Below are positions 58,401-64,000 of a DNA stretch of 64,000 bases, piece by piece. The translations under genes and the position numbers were made by a program. Every line of letters begins with the position of its first letter. Positions within the stretch are counted from its first letter, which is position 1. The notes beneath the pieces are model-generated. The model saw only the letters and a program-made list of their open reading frames with translations, was not told where the DNA came from and ran no database searches. The stretch is from Kitasatospora sp. SUK 42 (GTDB lineage Bacteria > Actinomycetota > Actinomycetes > Streptomycetales > Streptomycetaceae), in the NCBI RefSeq assembly GCF_015776785.2, contig NZ_LFMD02000005.1, positions 545,465 to 609,464 of the forward strand, written 5' to 3'.

Positions 58401-61400
58401 GCCGTGAGGAACTGTTCGACGACGTCGACCTGAGCCGCACCGTCGGCTGGTTCACCGCCCTGCACCCCGTCGCCCTCGACGTCCCCCGGGGCGCCGACAC
58501 CGGCACCGTCCTCAAGGCCGTCAAGGAGAACCTGCGCGCCGTCCCGCACGGCGGCCTCGGCCACGGCGCGCTGCGCCACCTCACGCCCGCCCCCGACCCC
58601 CGGCTGCCGGAGCCGCCGCAACTCGCCTTCAACTACCTGGGCCGGCAGGACTGGACCGCCACCCCCGGCGGCCTGCTGCACTCCCCGTACGGCCCGCTCG
58701 CCGGCGGCATGGACCGGACGGCCCGGCGGCCGCACCTGCTGGACGTGCTCGGGCGGGTGAGCGAGGGCCGGCTGGACTTCACCTGGTCCTACTCCCGCGA
58801 GGTGCACCACCGCGAGACGATCGCCCGGCTGGCCGCCGAACTGCTCGACGAACTGCGGGAGATCGTCCGCCACTGCGCCGAACCCGGCGCGGGCGGCCGC
58901 ACCCCCTCCGACTTCCCGCTCGCCCCCCTCGACCAGGCCGCCGTCGACCGGCTGGCCGGCACCGGACGGGACGTCACGGACATCCAGCCGCTCACCCCCA
59001 CCCAGACCGGCATGGTGGTGCACGGCCTCGACGAGGCGGAACACGGCCTGTACGTCGAGCGGATCACCTTCGTCCTGGACGGCGCCCGCGACCCCCGGCT
59101 GCTCGCCGCCGCCTGGCAGCACGTCATCGACCGCACCCCCGTGCTGCGCACCGCCGTCGCCCTGCACGACGTGCCCGTACCCCTCCAGGTGGTCCACCGG
59201 CAGGCGCCGCTGCCGGTCACCGACCACGACTGGAGCGACCTGGCCGAGGCCGAGCGCGAAGCCCGGCTGGAACGGCTGCTCGCCGAACGGCGGGCCCGCC
59301 CGCTCGCCCTGGACCGGGCCCCGCTGCTGCGCCTCGACCTGATCCGGCTCGGGCCGGACGCGGTACGGGTGGTGTGGACGTTCCACCACGTGCTGCTGGA
59401 CGGCTGGAGCGTCTTCCACGTCCTGTCCGACGTCCTGGCCGCCCACGCCGCGCTCGCCCGCGGCGAACAGCCCGGCCTGCCCGAGCGCCGGCCCTTCGCG
59501 GACTACGTCGGCTGGCTCGCCGCCCGCGACACCGCCCCCGCCGAGGCGCACTGGCGCGGCGTCCTGGCCGACCTCGCCACGCCCACCGCGATGCCCTACG
59601 ACCGCAGGCCCGCCCCCGGCGCCACCGCCCGCTCCGACTCCTGGCTCTCGCACCGGCTGGACGAGGCCGCGACCGACCGGCTCCAGGAGTTCGCCCGCCG
59701 CCACCGCCTCACCCTCAACACCCTGGTGCAGGGCGCCTGGGCGCTGCTGCTGTCGCGCTGGAGCGGGGAGCGGCGGGTCTGCTTCGGCACCACCGTCTCC
59801 GGGCGGCCCACCGACCTGGCCGGCTCCGACGACATCGTCGGCCTGTTCATCACCACCCTGCCCGCCCGCGTCACCGTCGACGGCGCCCAGCCCTGCGCGG
59901 CCTGGCTGCGCGCACTCCAGGAGGACCGGGCCGAGGACCGCCGCTTCGACCACCTGCCGCTCGCCGGGATGCACGGGCTGAGCGCACTGCCGCCCGGCAC
60001 GGCGCTCTTCGACAGCCTGGTGGTCTTCGAGAACTACCCGGTCGGCGACGCCACGGCCGGCGCGCACGGCCTGCTGATCCGCGAACTGGACGCCAGGGAG
60101 GCCACCAACTACCCGCTCACCGTGGTGGTCTCGCCCGGCGAGCGGCTCGCCGTCGAACTCGGCCACGACCCCCGGTACGTCGACCGGGCCACCGCCGAAC
60201 AGCTCGCCGCCCACCTGCTGCACACCCTGACCGCGCTGGCCGGCTCGGACGGCACCACCCGCCTGGACGACCTCGACCCGCTGCCGCCCGCGGAGTACGA
60301 GCGGCTGCTGCGCCCGCCCGCGCGCCCGGCGCTCGGCCCGGTGCCTCCGGAGGCCCTGCCCGCCCTGGTCGAGGCCGCCGTGGACCGGTGGTCGCAGGCC
60401 CCCGCGCTGAGCGCCCCCGGCCTGGAGCTGTCCTTCGCCGAGGTGGAGGCGCACGCCAACCGGCTGGCCCATCGGCTCATCGCACGCGGCGCGGGGCCGG
60501 GCGAGGTCGTCGCCCTCCTGCTGCCGCGCTCGGCGGACATGGTGCTCGCCCAGCTCGCGGTGGCGAAGACCGGCGCCGCGTTCCTGCCCGTCGACCCCCA
60601 CTACCCCGAGGCGCGGATCGAGCTGATGCTGCGTGACGCCGCGCCCGCGCTGACCCTGGACGCCAAGGAGACCGCCGCGCTGCTGGCCGCCCCACCGGAC
60701 GGCGCCCCCGGCCACCGCCCCACCGACCGCGACCGGACCCGCCCGCTCGACCTGGACGACCCCGCCTACGTCATCTACACCTCCGGCTCCACCGGCACCC
60801 CGAAGGGCGTGGTGCTCACCCACCGCGGGCTCGCGGCCTTCGCCGCCGCCGAGGCCGACCACTACCGGGTGGCGCCGGGGGACCGGGTGCTGGCCTTCGC
60901 CACCCCCAGCTTCGACGCCTCCGTCCTGGAACTGTGCATGTCCCTGCCGCACGGCGCCCGACTGGTGGTGCCCGCCCCCGGACCGCTGCTCGGCGCCCCG
61001 CTGGCCGAGGTCCTGCGGGCGGAGCGGATCACCCACACCCTGCTCCCGCCGGCCGCCCTCGCCACCCTGCCCGCCGACACCCCCGGCACCCTGCCCGCGC
61101 TCAGGACCCTGGTGGTCGGCGCCGAGGCGTGCGGCCCCGACCTCGTCGCCCGCTGGGCCCCGCACCACCGCATGGTCAACTCCTACGGCCCCACCGAGGC
61201 CACCGTCGTCGCCACCTGGTCCGCCCCGCTGGCCCCCGACGGCGCCGCGCCGCCGATCGGCCGCCCCCGGCCCGGCACCGGCGCCTACGTGCTCGACGTC
61301 CGGCTGCGCCCGGTGCCCGAGGGCGTCCCCGGCGAACTGTGGCTGAGCGGACCGGCCCTGGCCCGCGGCTACCTCGGCCGCCCCGGACTGACCGCCGCCC

Positions 61401-62164
61401 GCTTCACCGCCGACCCGTACGGCCCGCCCGGCACCCGGATGTACCGCACCGGCGACCTGGTGCGCCGCGACCGCCGGGGCGAACTGCACTACCTGGGCCG
61501 CACCGACCACCAGCTCAAACTGCGCGGCCACCGGATCGAGGCGGGCGAGGTCGAGGCCGTCCTGGCCCGCCACCCCGCCGTGCTGGACGCCGTGGTGAGC
61601 GTGCGGGAGGACGAACCCGGGCTGCCCCGCCTGGTCGCCCACCTGCTGGCCGCCCCCGGCACCGAACCGCCGACCGGCGCCGAACTGCGCGCGCTGGCCG
61701 CCCGCTCGCTGCCCGGACACATGGTCCCCTCGGCCTTCGCCGTCCTCGACCGCTTCCCGCTCACCGAGAGCGGCAAGACCGACCGCGCCGCGCTGCCCGC
61801 CCCCGAACCGGCCGAGGAGGAGCCCGCCGAACGGGTCGCCCCCCGCACGCCCACCGAGGAGGCCGTCGCGGAGATCTGGACCGAGACCCTGCGGACGGCC
61901 GTGGGCGTCACCGACGACTTCTTCCAGCTGGGCGGCGACTCGATGCGGGCCCTGCTGATCGCCTCCCGCGCCAACGATGCCTTCGGCGTCACGCTCACCC
62001 CCCGCGACGTCCTGGTCTCCCGCACCGTGGCCGCCCTGGCGGACCTGGTCGAGGAGCAGGTGCTGAGCGAACTCGAAGCCGCCGCCGGTGGCCTCGACGA
62101 AGCGGCCTTCGACGGCCCCGACGAAGCCGCCGCCTCCGACGGCCCCCACGATGACGAACGGTGA
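43442..62164 (+). CDS. Five-module nonribosomal peptide synthetase, 6,240 aa
   Basis: Domain order with approximate residues: A1 (35-540), T1 (Ser ~556); C2 LCL-type (610-1050), A2 (1060-1580), T2 (~1613), E2 (1665-2110); C3 DCL-type (2138-2590), A3 (2600-3120), T3 (~3152), E3 (3200-3630); C4 DCL (3660-4090), A4 (4110-4630), T4 (~4665), E4 (4715-5150); C5 DCL (5179-5610), A5 (5630-6140), T5 (~6168). All C and E domains keep HHxxxD; E4 has HHLVVDAVS instead of DG. All T domains have GGDS and all A domains the TSGSTG loop and C-terminal Lys. There is no starter C domain, so A1 starts the peptide. The acidic C-terminal tail is a likely docking donor. Predicted chirality L-D-D-D-L. ATG at 43442 with GAAGGA. 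Confidence 0.93.
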   Translation: MADWPAQPVRTPVPPQAGDAPGAPGNDAAPAHRTLDALFAARAADTPDAPALTDGRRTWTYRELADRVERLARDLGHRGAGPDRTVALVLPRSMELVAAELAVVRTGAAFLPVDPGYPAERRALMLADAAPAVVLDDPAAVRAALESEAGAADAEDPPRPTGTDHPAYVIYTSGSTGTPKGVVVTHRGIAGFAEAAAEHYAVRPGDRVLQFSSPSFDASVLELLSSVLAGATLVIPPNGPWLGEELAAVLDEHRITHALIPPAALATVPAGAGRHLRTLIVGAEACPAALVDRWAPGRRMINSYGPTEATIVATWTGPLTAGTGTPTIGGALPHTRAYVLDAAMRPQPPGTDGELYVGGEGVARGYLGRPGLTAARFVADPFGPPGSRLYRTGDRARWTADGELEFLGRLDRQVKLRGFRIEPGEIEAALLAHPAVDQAVVVVREDEPGRERLVGYVTPAEPDDAPDPAELRTALAAALPAHLVPAAVVVLAALPLTPQHKIDQRALPAPAHPATTAGHLEPRTEDERTLAAVWAEVLGVDAVGATDDFFDLGGDSILAARTLARVAERLGARLTLRDVFTARTVAALAPLLGERQTAAPPEPIPLAPRTGPLPLSSAQRRLWFLDDLSAGGTEYNTGVALRLHGPLDPEALRRALRRLAARHDSLRTTVTSVDGHLVQRVAEEPVLPLRTADLGELPAGERAETAERLLTEELGRRYDLTDGPLTRALLIRLTAEEHLLLLGQHHIVTDGWSVGVLTRELSALYRAEASGEPHGLPAPALQYPDFAHWEQRRPDAGDARDLAYWKRCLADLQPLQLPTDRPRPAQRTVNGAAHRHHLPAELVVRLRHLAAGRGTTAFTLFAGASALLFSRYSGQRDVAFGTVTNGRDRRELEEVTGFFVNTVVLRGEVDERATVDRFVEGVRTTLLDAFAHAGVPFDRVVEELAPPRDPSRTPLVQVLVVQQTPTTPPPAGGLRFEDHPLPRPAARFDLVLEFTPEDTGGCALTVEYNTDLFDARTVARMARHLHRLLVGMADGPQRTLAELPMLSAEEQRTLLDSWNPPADDGRDLPDTVLPVLFEARAAAGPERTAVLCGPDRLDYAELNRSANRLARLLIARGAGPERLVALCLPRTAELPAALWAVLKSGAAYLPVDPGYPAERIRFMLADAEPALVLATRETAAALPEGCPVLLLEDCGAHLPDSDPTDADRLGPLLPEHPAYVIYTSGSTGRPKGVVVTHRSVVALARWAAERFGPDGLDHVLAATSLNFDVSVFELLCPLLAGGSVELVADLPALAELPAPAEESAPRRVGLLSGVPSVISRLIAGGTVPVAPDTVVLAGEALSAQAVRDLRQALPGSAIANIYGPTEATVYATAWHADGRAPEQAPPIGRPLALTRAYVLDYALRPQPPGVVGELYLGGGGLARGYLGRPGLTSARFVADPYGVPGERMYRTGDLVRWNADGELEYLGRIDQQVKVRGFRIELGEVEEALRRCEGVAEAAAAVIEGDGGRRLVGYVVPAPDARVEPEAVRRALGLSLPDYLVPSVVVPLPALPLNPNGKLDRSRLPDPGPAVRAVRHVDPRTPTERELAAIWAEVLRLERVGADDNFFDLGGDSILGIQVVARSRQAGLPVTSRDLYRHQTVAALARCADDAERPAAPARVPATGSGVLTPIQRWWFDRAAGRAGHFNQALSLLLPGDVDPAALEDALNDLIAHHDALRSAFAEGGDGGAGGDGAAGVRWRIEDRTPRLRLARHTGPEDDTPHFGPFDLSAGPLLRAVLHQRGGELPPVLHLAVHHLVVDGVSWRVLLEDLDTAYRARREGRDGAGALPAKSSPLRQWAQRLGAYAAGGGFEDEAEYWARALPDRAEAEGPAAEPFPADLAGADGYASARAVTVRLGPADTAALLRTLPDTYRTQANDVLLSALGRALCAASGQRRVVVDVEGHGREELFADLDLSRTVGWFTTRHPVALEVPAQGDWDGVLKLVKEQLRAVPRRGLGFDALRHLGRPGTAPAAPAARISFNYLGRMALPDDPDGLYRGTFRSLELDADPRAERPHALEVVGQLNGESLEFTWFYAETVHRRDTVEALARRFAEELADLARHAVRPGAAGRTPSDFPLARLDQAAVDRITGDDPAAVEDVLPLTPTQSGMLFHGLAEEDSGAYFQQLDFVLDGVPDPGRLAAAWQWVTDRTAVLRADVRWQDVPEPLLVVRRRAAVPVTHLDWREVPEPERRDRLAELLDRDRARGLDLGRAPLQRLLLIRLSDDRVRVLWSFHHLVLDGWSLFQVLSDVFAAHAALASSGLNGDVQDGDAEDGDAPYGDVPYGTVPERRPYRDYVAWLGERDPAEAERHWRGRLAGLSEATPLPYDREPRQSHRAESTRAVPFTLPAAATRALEELARTSGLTLNTLVQGAWAILLARQAGRDEVVFGATSSGRPPELPGVETMTGLFITTLPTRTTVPADGTLLDWLRALQREQSEDRRHGHLPLPRLRAATELPERTALFDSIVVFENYPVDADAAAAHGLRLRDLDGIETTNYPLALLAQPGPELALRLCYDPRLFDARTVRRLAGQLTAALTAMPEGAGRPPARLPLLTAEERRRILVDWNDTAVGRPGRTVAELFAEQVRRTPGAVALEAGGERLDYRELDARAAALAGRLAALGVRPERPVGVLMNRSVALVVAQLALVRTGGVHVPLDGRAPRERLRRMLAEAGAELLLTDAEWEESARELLPADRVLNLSDPGPDEPAPTATPEVHPDNVQYLMFTSGSTGTPKGVAVRQRDVAALALDRAFAGHDRVLVHSPHAFDASTYELWVPLLRGGTAVLAPPGDLDAAAVRHAVTERGVRCLWLTAGLFRLLAQEDPGCLRGAREVWTGGEAVPGAVVRRVLEACPDLTVVDGYGPTETTTFATRRAFRAGDPLPATLPIGRPLDDTRAYVLDGALQPQPPGITGELYIAGAGVARGYAGRPGATAARYLADPYGPPGARMYRTGDTVRWSEDGELHFVGRADDQIKLRGFRLEPAEIEARLTAHPAVAEAVVSLREDAGRRRLVAHLVPAGGAEPPSAAELRAHLAAELPDYMVPAAFVALPALPLTANGKVDRRRLPAPDPAAAGDRAHRAPGTDAERTLAAIWAELLGVAEVGVDDDFFLLGGDSILSIQVVSRARAAGLALSPRDLFRNPTVAALAANAGTATTIAGTEPVEGEVALTPVQHWFLDPHPPYAGYFNQSLVVESPGEVDPRALRRALTALWTHHDALRTTFSTGPDGTWRQYCAPADAPAPELLEVREPGTEEQAQAAFRLDTGPLLTARLLPADATRPARLLLDVHHLVVDGVSWRVLLEDLETAYRQAVEGRPLRLPARTSSLREWTRRLSVHTAAGGFADQRAHWAQVARHSAAPLPVDGDGGNTAADLRAVTVRLDRERTDALLRQVPGVYRTRIDDVLLTALGRVLAEWTGRRTVAIGLEGHGREDRLFDGVDLSRTVGWFTSLFPVALDVPDVSDGDWGTALKSVKEQLRAVPDRGLGYGALRHLARDERFAAAPEPGISFNYLGRFDWSDDAAALVRAVLGGLGGAEAPGTERPYLLDVIARVEDGRLEIGWYYSSGLHREPTVTALADAMLRALEEIVAHCAEPGAGGRTPADFPLARLDQAAVDRIAGDGRSVEDVYPLTPMQAGMLFHSLLDPDGGTYVNQVQLVLTGVTDPHALAEAWQQTVDANPALRTRLSWQDTAEPVQVVQRRAAVPVAHHDWTGRPAERIERDTARLLAEDREAGLDLGAAPLMRLSLVRLSPTRVRMVWTFHHVLLDGWSAAQVFDEVCERYAALTAGRRPEPAERAPFGAYLRWLSEQDQARAERYWRTALAGFPAPTELPRDRRPAGAHNDSSSAKVRVTLGGELSERLRDTARQAGLTVNTVLQGAWALLLSRYGGGEDVLFGTIVSGRPAELPGVTSMVGLFINALPTRVRIDARRPLREWLRELQDAQSEARRYDAVSLAQLQGWSELPGGTGLFDSIVVFENYPFDARSLTRHGLGVETERVLEPTNYPLSVVVAPGEAIEVDLDYDPAAFDPATVEGLGASLRTLLAGLAGGLDRAAAELPLLDPAGARELVERFGGAALDAPRRTLPEAFARQAARTPDAPAVRSGDVQLTYRELDERSNRLARLLIESGAGPERFVALALPRTADLVVALLAVLKSGAGYLPVDPGYPAERIAFLFDDVRPDAVVTDTGTAGRLPQGPYARILLDDPACAARLAAARSDGVAERERSGALLPEHPAYVIHTSGSTGRPKGVVVAHASVLALTDWAAEEFTGRGLAHVVAATSLNFDVSVFELFAPLLSGGLVELVRDLLALAERPGPWRAGLLSAVPSALGGLLADGAVRVDADTVVLAGEGLPARTVRQVREAVPGCRVMNIYGPTEATVYATAFTCEPAEPADPADPDRDPPIGRPVGGARAYVLDERLRPVPVGAPGELYLAGTGVARGYLRRPGLTAARFLPDPFGPAGRRMYRTGDRVRWTADGDLVYLGRADDQVKVRGFRIELGEVEAALARHPQVAAAAARVVDHDGHRRLVGYAVPRAGGLPEAAEWRDFLGRTLPDHLVPALVVPLERLPLGATGKLDRRALPEPSWTTQATTVARRPRTEAERTLAAIWREVLGVPEVGADDNYFALGGDSILGIRIVSAARRAGLALTPRHLFAHQTLAELALAAQESPRPAVLAEQGAVVGEAPLTPVQHWLLDTLDGDPARFTQSVSFRLAPDTDPALLRAALAAVLDRHDALRLRFRPLADGRWRQYGTPPGEAPDLRTYDLPAAAPRLEEVARELAEGFDLADGPLLRAALCRVEGEAHPVLLLAAHHLVVDAVSWRIILEDLEGAHRALRAGERPDLGPKSTSFRAWAERLAAHTAAGGFDGEHAHWLDQGREAATALPTDRDGANTAAVEESLTLGLDAESTRRLLQDVPETYRTRVNDVLLCALGRVLARWTGRDRVAVALEGHGREELFDDVDLSRTVGWFTALHPVALDVPRGADTGTVLKAVKENLRAVPHGGLGHGALRHLTPAPDPRLPEPPQLAFNYLGRQDWTATPGGLLHSPYGPLAGGMDRTARRPHLLDVLGRVSEGRLDFTWSYSREVHHRETIARLAAELLDELREIVRHCAEPGAGGRTPSDFPLAPLDQAAVDRLAGTGRDVTDIQPLTPTQTGMVVHGLDEAEHGLYVERITFVLDGARDPRLLAAAWQHVIDRTPVLRTAVALHDVPVPLQVVHRQAPLPVTDHDWSDLAEAEREARLERLLAERRARPLALDRAPLLRLDLIRLGPDAVRVVWTFHHVLLDGWSVFHVLSDVLAAHAALARGEQPGLPERRPFADYVGWLAARDTAPAEAHWRGVLADLATPTAMPYDRRPAPGATARSDSWLSHRLDEAATDRLQEFARRHRLTLNTLVQGAWALLLSRWSGERRVCFGTTVSGRPTDLAGSDDIVGLFITTLPARVTVDGAQPCAAWLRALQEDRAEDRRFDHLPLAGMHGLSALPPGTALFDSLVVFENYPVGDATAGAHGLLIRELDAREATNYPLTVVVSPGERLAVELGHDPRYVDRATAEQLAAHLLHTLTALAGSDGTTRLDDLDPLPPAEYERLLRPPARPALGPVPPEALPALVEAAVDRWSQAPALSAPGLELSFAEVEAHANRLAHRLIARGAGPGEVVALLLPRSADMVLAQLAVAKTGAAFLPVDPHYPEARIELMLRDAAPALTLDAKETAALLAAPPDGAPGHRPTDRDRTRPLDLDDPAYVIYTSGSTGTPKGVVLTHRGLAAFAAAEADHYRVAPGDRVLAFATPSFDASVLELCMSLPHGARLVVPAPGPLLGAPLAEVLRAERITHTLLPPAALATLPADTPGTLPALRTLVVGAEACGPDLVARWAPHHRMVNSYGPTEATVVATWSAPLAPDGAAPPIGRPRPGTGAYVLDVRLRPVPEGVPGELWLSGPALARGYLGRPGLTAARFTADPYGPPGTRMYRTGDLVRRDRRGELHYLGRTDHQLKLRGHRIEAGEVEAVLARHPAVLDAVVSVREDEPGLPRLVAHLLAAPGTEPPTGAELRALAARSLPGHMVPSAFAVLDRFPLTESGKTDRAALPAPEPAEEEPAERVAPRTPTEEAVAEIWTETLRTAVGVTDDFFQLGGDSMRALLIASRANDAFGVTLTPRDVLVSRTVAALADLVEEQVLSELEAAAGGLDEAAFDGPDEAAASDGPHDDER

Positions 62165-62177
62165 GGATCCGACGACC

Positions 62178-64000
62178 ATGACGCCTTCGAAGCGAGACCG
62201 CGCCGCCGCCCTGCCCGCCGACCTGCGCGAAGCGCTGCGGCTCCGGCTCGCCGGACGCTCCGGCGGTGCCGAGGCCGCCGCCGAGCGGGCCATCCCGCGC
62301 GCCGACCGCGGCCGACCGCTGCCGCCCTCCTTCGTCCAGCAGCGCCTGTGGTTCCTGGACCGGCTGCGGCCCGGCGATCCGCGCTACAACAGCGCGATCG
62401 CCGTCCGCCTCACCGGGCCGCTGGACCGCACCGCGCTCGCCGGGGCGCTGGCCGCCGTCGTGGCACGGCACGAGGGGCTGCGCACCGTGTTCGAGGAGGC
62501 CGACGGCCGGCCGGTGCAGACCGTCCGGCCCGCCGGGCCGGTGCCGCTGCCGCTGAAGGAGCCCGCCGACACGCGGGCGCTCGACGCGCAGGCCCTCGAC
62601 GCGATCCTGCTCCAGGAGTACTCCCGCCCCTTCGACCTCCGCGAGGGGCCGCTGCTGCGCGCCCTGCTGGTGCGCGAGTCGGACACCGCGCACGTCCTCC
62701 AGCTGACCGCGCACCACATCGTCACCGACGGCTGGTCGATGGGCGTCGTCCTGGACGAGCTGTGCACCGCCTACGACGCCCTCGCCCGGGGCGCCGAACC
62801 GGAGCTGCCCGAGGTGGCCGCCCAGTACCCGGACTTCGCCGTGTGGCAGCGCGAGCAGCTCTCCGGGGATCGCCTGGAGAGGCAACTCGGCCACTGGAAG
62901 GAGAAGTTGACCGGGGCGGTGGCGCCGGAGCTCCCGCTGGACCACCCGCGGCGCGGCGAGGAGGCCGGCCCCGGAGCCGTCCACACCTTCACCGTCCCCG
63001 CGCCGCTCACCGCCCGGCTGCGCGAACTCGCCACCGAACGGCACGGCACCCTGCACACCGCCCTGGTCGCCGCCACCCAGGCGCTGCTGGCCCGCTGGTC
63101 CGGCCGGCAGGACGTCACCGTCGGCTCCCTGACGCCCGGGCGCACCCGCACCGAGCTGGAACGCGCCGTCGGCTGCTTCGTCAACACCGTGGTCCTGCGC
63201 ACCCGGGTGGAGCCCTCCGACTCCTTCCGCGCCCTGCTGGCAGCCGCCACCGAGACGGGCAACGACGCGCTCGCCCACGGCGACACGCCCTTCGAGCGGA
63301 TCGTCGAGGCGGCTGGCGCGCCCCGCGAGGCGGGCCGAAACCCGCTGTTCGACGTCCTCGTCCTGCTGCACCCCGCGCCCCCCGAGGCCCGGGCCCCGCA
63401 CGGGCTCGCGCTCTCCCCGGTCGCCGTGCCCCGGCAGGCCGCCACCTTCGACCTCAGCGTGGAGTTCGTCCCCGACGGCGAGGCGCTCACCGGCCTGCTG
63501 GAGTACCGCGCCGACCTCTTCGACGCGCCCACCGCGCAGCGGATGGCCGAGCAGCTGCTGCGACTGCTGGAGGGCGCCGCCGCCGAACCGGACCGCCCGC
63601 TCGGCACCCTGCCGCTGCTCTCGGAGCGGGAGACCCGGCAGGTGACCTCGGACTGGAACGCCACCGCGCTGCCCGTCGAGGAGACCACCTACCCCGAGCT
63701 GTTCCGGCGCCGCGCCGCCCTCACCCCGCACGCCCCGGCCCTGCTCGCCGGGGACGAGCAGCTGGACTACGCGGCCCTCGACGCCCGCGCCGACCGGCTC
63801 GCCCACCACCTCGCCGCCCTCGGCGCCGGCCCCGAACGGCTGGTCGCGCTGCGGCTGCCGCGCACCGCCGACCTGGTCGCGGCGATCCTCGCCGTCTGGA
63901 AGACGGGCGCCGGATACCTGCCGCTGGACCCGGCACTGCCGGACGAACGCGTCCGGTACCTGCTGGAGGACGCCCGCCCGGCCCTCGTCCTGGACGAGGA
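62178..64000 (+). CDS. Second NRPS, C-A start, cut by window edge
   Basis: At least 607 aa are visible. A ~50-residue charged N-terminus (PSKRDRAAALPADLREALRL) could be a docking acceptor. A C domain of LCL type follows (LPPSFVQQRLWFLDRLRPGD, then [14 protein letters not shown]), and an A domain begins at about residue 500 (YPELFRRRAALTPHAPALLA). The LCL type agrees with the preceding module having no E domain, so module 6 accepts an L-residue from T5. ATG 13 bases after the first NRPS stop, with a GAGGA ribosome site. The amino acid specificity and the release mode lie beyond the window. Confidence 0.9.
   Translation, partial: MTPSKRDRAAALPADLREALRLRLAGRSGGAEAAAERAIPRADRGRPLPPSFVQQRLWFLDRLRPGDPRYNSAIAVRLTGPLDRTALAGALAAVVARHEGLRTVFEEADGRPVQTVRPAGPVPLPLKEPADTRALDAQALDAILLQEYSRPFDLREGPLLRALLVRESDTAHVLQLTAHHIVTDGWSMGVVLDELCTAYDALARGAEPELPEVAAQYPDFAVWQREQLSGDRLERQLGHWKEKLTGAVAPELPLDHPRRGEEAGPGAVHTFTVPAPLTARLRELATERHGTLHTALVAATQALLARWSGRQDVTVGSLTPGRTRTELERAVGCFVNTVVLRTRVEPSDSFRALLAAATETGNDALAHGDTPFERIVEAAGAPREAGRNPLFDVLVLLHPAPPEARAPHGLALSPVAVPRQAATFDLSVEFVPDGEALTGLLEYRADLFDAPTAQRMAEQLLRLLEGAAAEPDRPLGTLPLLSERETRQVTSDWNATALPVEETTYPELFRRRAALTPHAPALLAGDEQLDYAALDARADRLAHHLAALGAGPERLVALRLPRTADLVAAILAVWKTGAGYLPLDPALPDERVRYLLEDARPALVLDE

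Noticed and set aside
43055-62293. Very long minus-strand open frames antisense to the NRPS genes
   Set aside because: They are Gly/Val/Arg-rich shadows caused by high GC3 on the coding strand and contain no recognisable domains.

Overview
The window is very GC-rich with strongly GC3-biased genes, GTG/TTG starts and dense GTGA/ATGA gene overlaps. Together with the families present (long actinobacterial NRPS, choice-of-anchor P protein, F420-type LLM oxidoreductase, SpoIIE-type phosphatase, PadR/HxlR regulators) this points to a chromosome of Streptomycetaceae (Streptomyces or Kitasatospora). All calls come from reading the sequence and recalling protein families; no database search was run. 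No tRNA, rRNA, CRISPR array or transposase was seen.

Layout. 1-5.2 kb: housekeeping genes (SWIM-type zinc protein, aminopeptidase N, CTP synthase). 5.2-13.5 kb: an accessory metabolic island. A two-HTH Lrp/AsnC regulator faces a run of flavin reductase, nucleoside-deoxyribosyltransferase-like protein, dihydroorotate-dehydrogenase-like protein, creatininase-family amidohydrolase, luciferase-like monooxygenase and RutE-like nitroreductase, followed by an HxlR regulator and a divergent 14-TM MFS exporter. This resembles a flavin-dependent N-heterocycle pathway with parallels to the Rut pyrimidine route. 13.6-18.1 kb: stress/signalling genes (SpoIIE phosphatase, CBS-pair protein, tandem universal stress protein, oleate hydratase). 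18.4-23.6 kb: a small membrane protein behind a 14-bp palindromic operator, then a surface locus (65-aa LAxTG protein, exosortase-like membrane protein, cellulose-synthase-like glycosyltransferase, choice-of-anchor P protein) divergent from a UDP-GlcNAc 2-epimerase. 23.7-29.1 kb: archease-RtcB RNA repair/ligation pair, type-B carboxylesterase with divergent TetR, and an F420-type LLM oxidoreductase.

29.4-41 kb: a tightly coupled oxidoreductase cassette (small acidic subunit, GMC flavoprotein, acetoacetate-decarboxylase-like protein, DUF402 protein), an LRV-repeat protein, an SBF-like transporter, an isocitrate lyase/PEP mutase family protein, a methyltransferase, a PadR-MATE divergent pair with a clear operator, and a secreted S53-like peptidase ending in a perfect 15-bp terminator hairpin.

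41.9-64 kb (continuing off the right edge): a nonribosomal peptide cluster. It opens with a TTA-containing gene for a stand-alone penicillin-binding-protein-type thioesterase/cyclase, followed by a single 6,240-aa, five-module NRPS (A-T / C-A-T-E / C-A-T-E / C-A-T-E / C-A-T) and the start of a second NRPS (C-A...). The C-domain types agree with the E-domain positions and predict L-D-D-D-L for the first five residues. With no cis-thioesterase in the visible part, the PBP-type enzyme is the likely head-to-tail cyclase, making this a probable new cyclic peptide pathway of the surugamide/desotamide/mannopeptimycin type.
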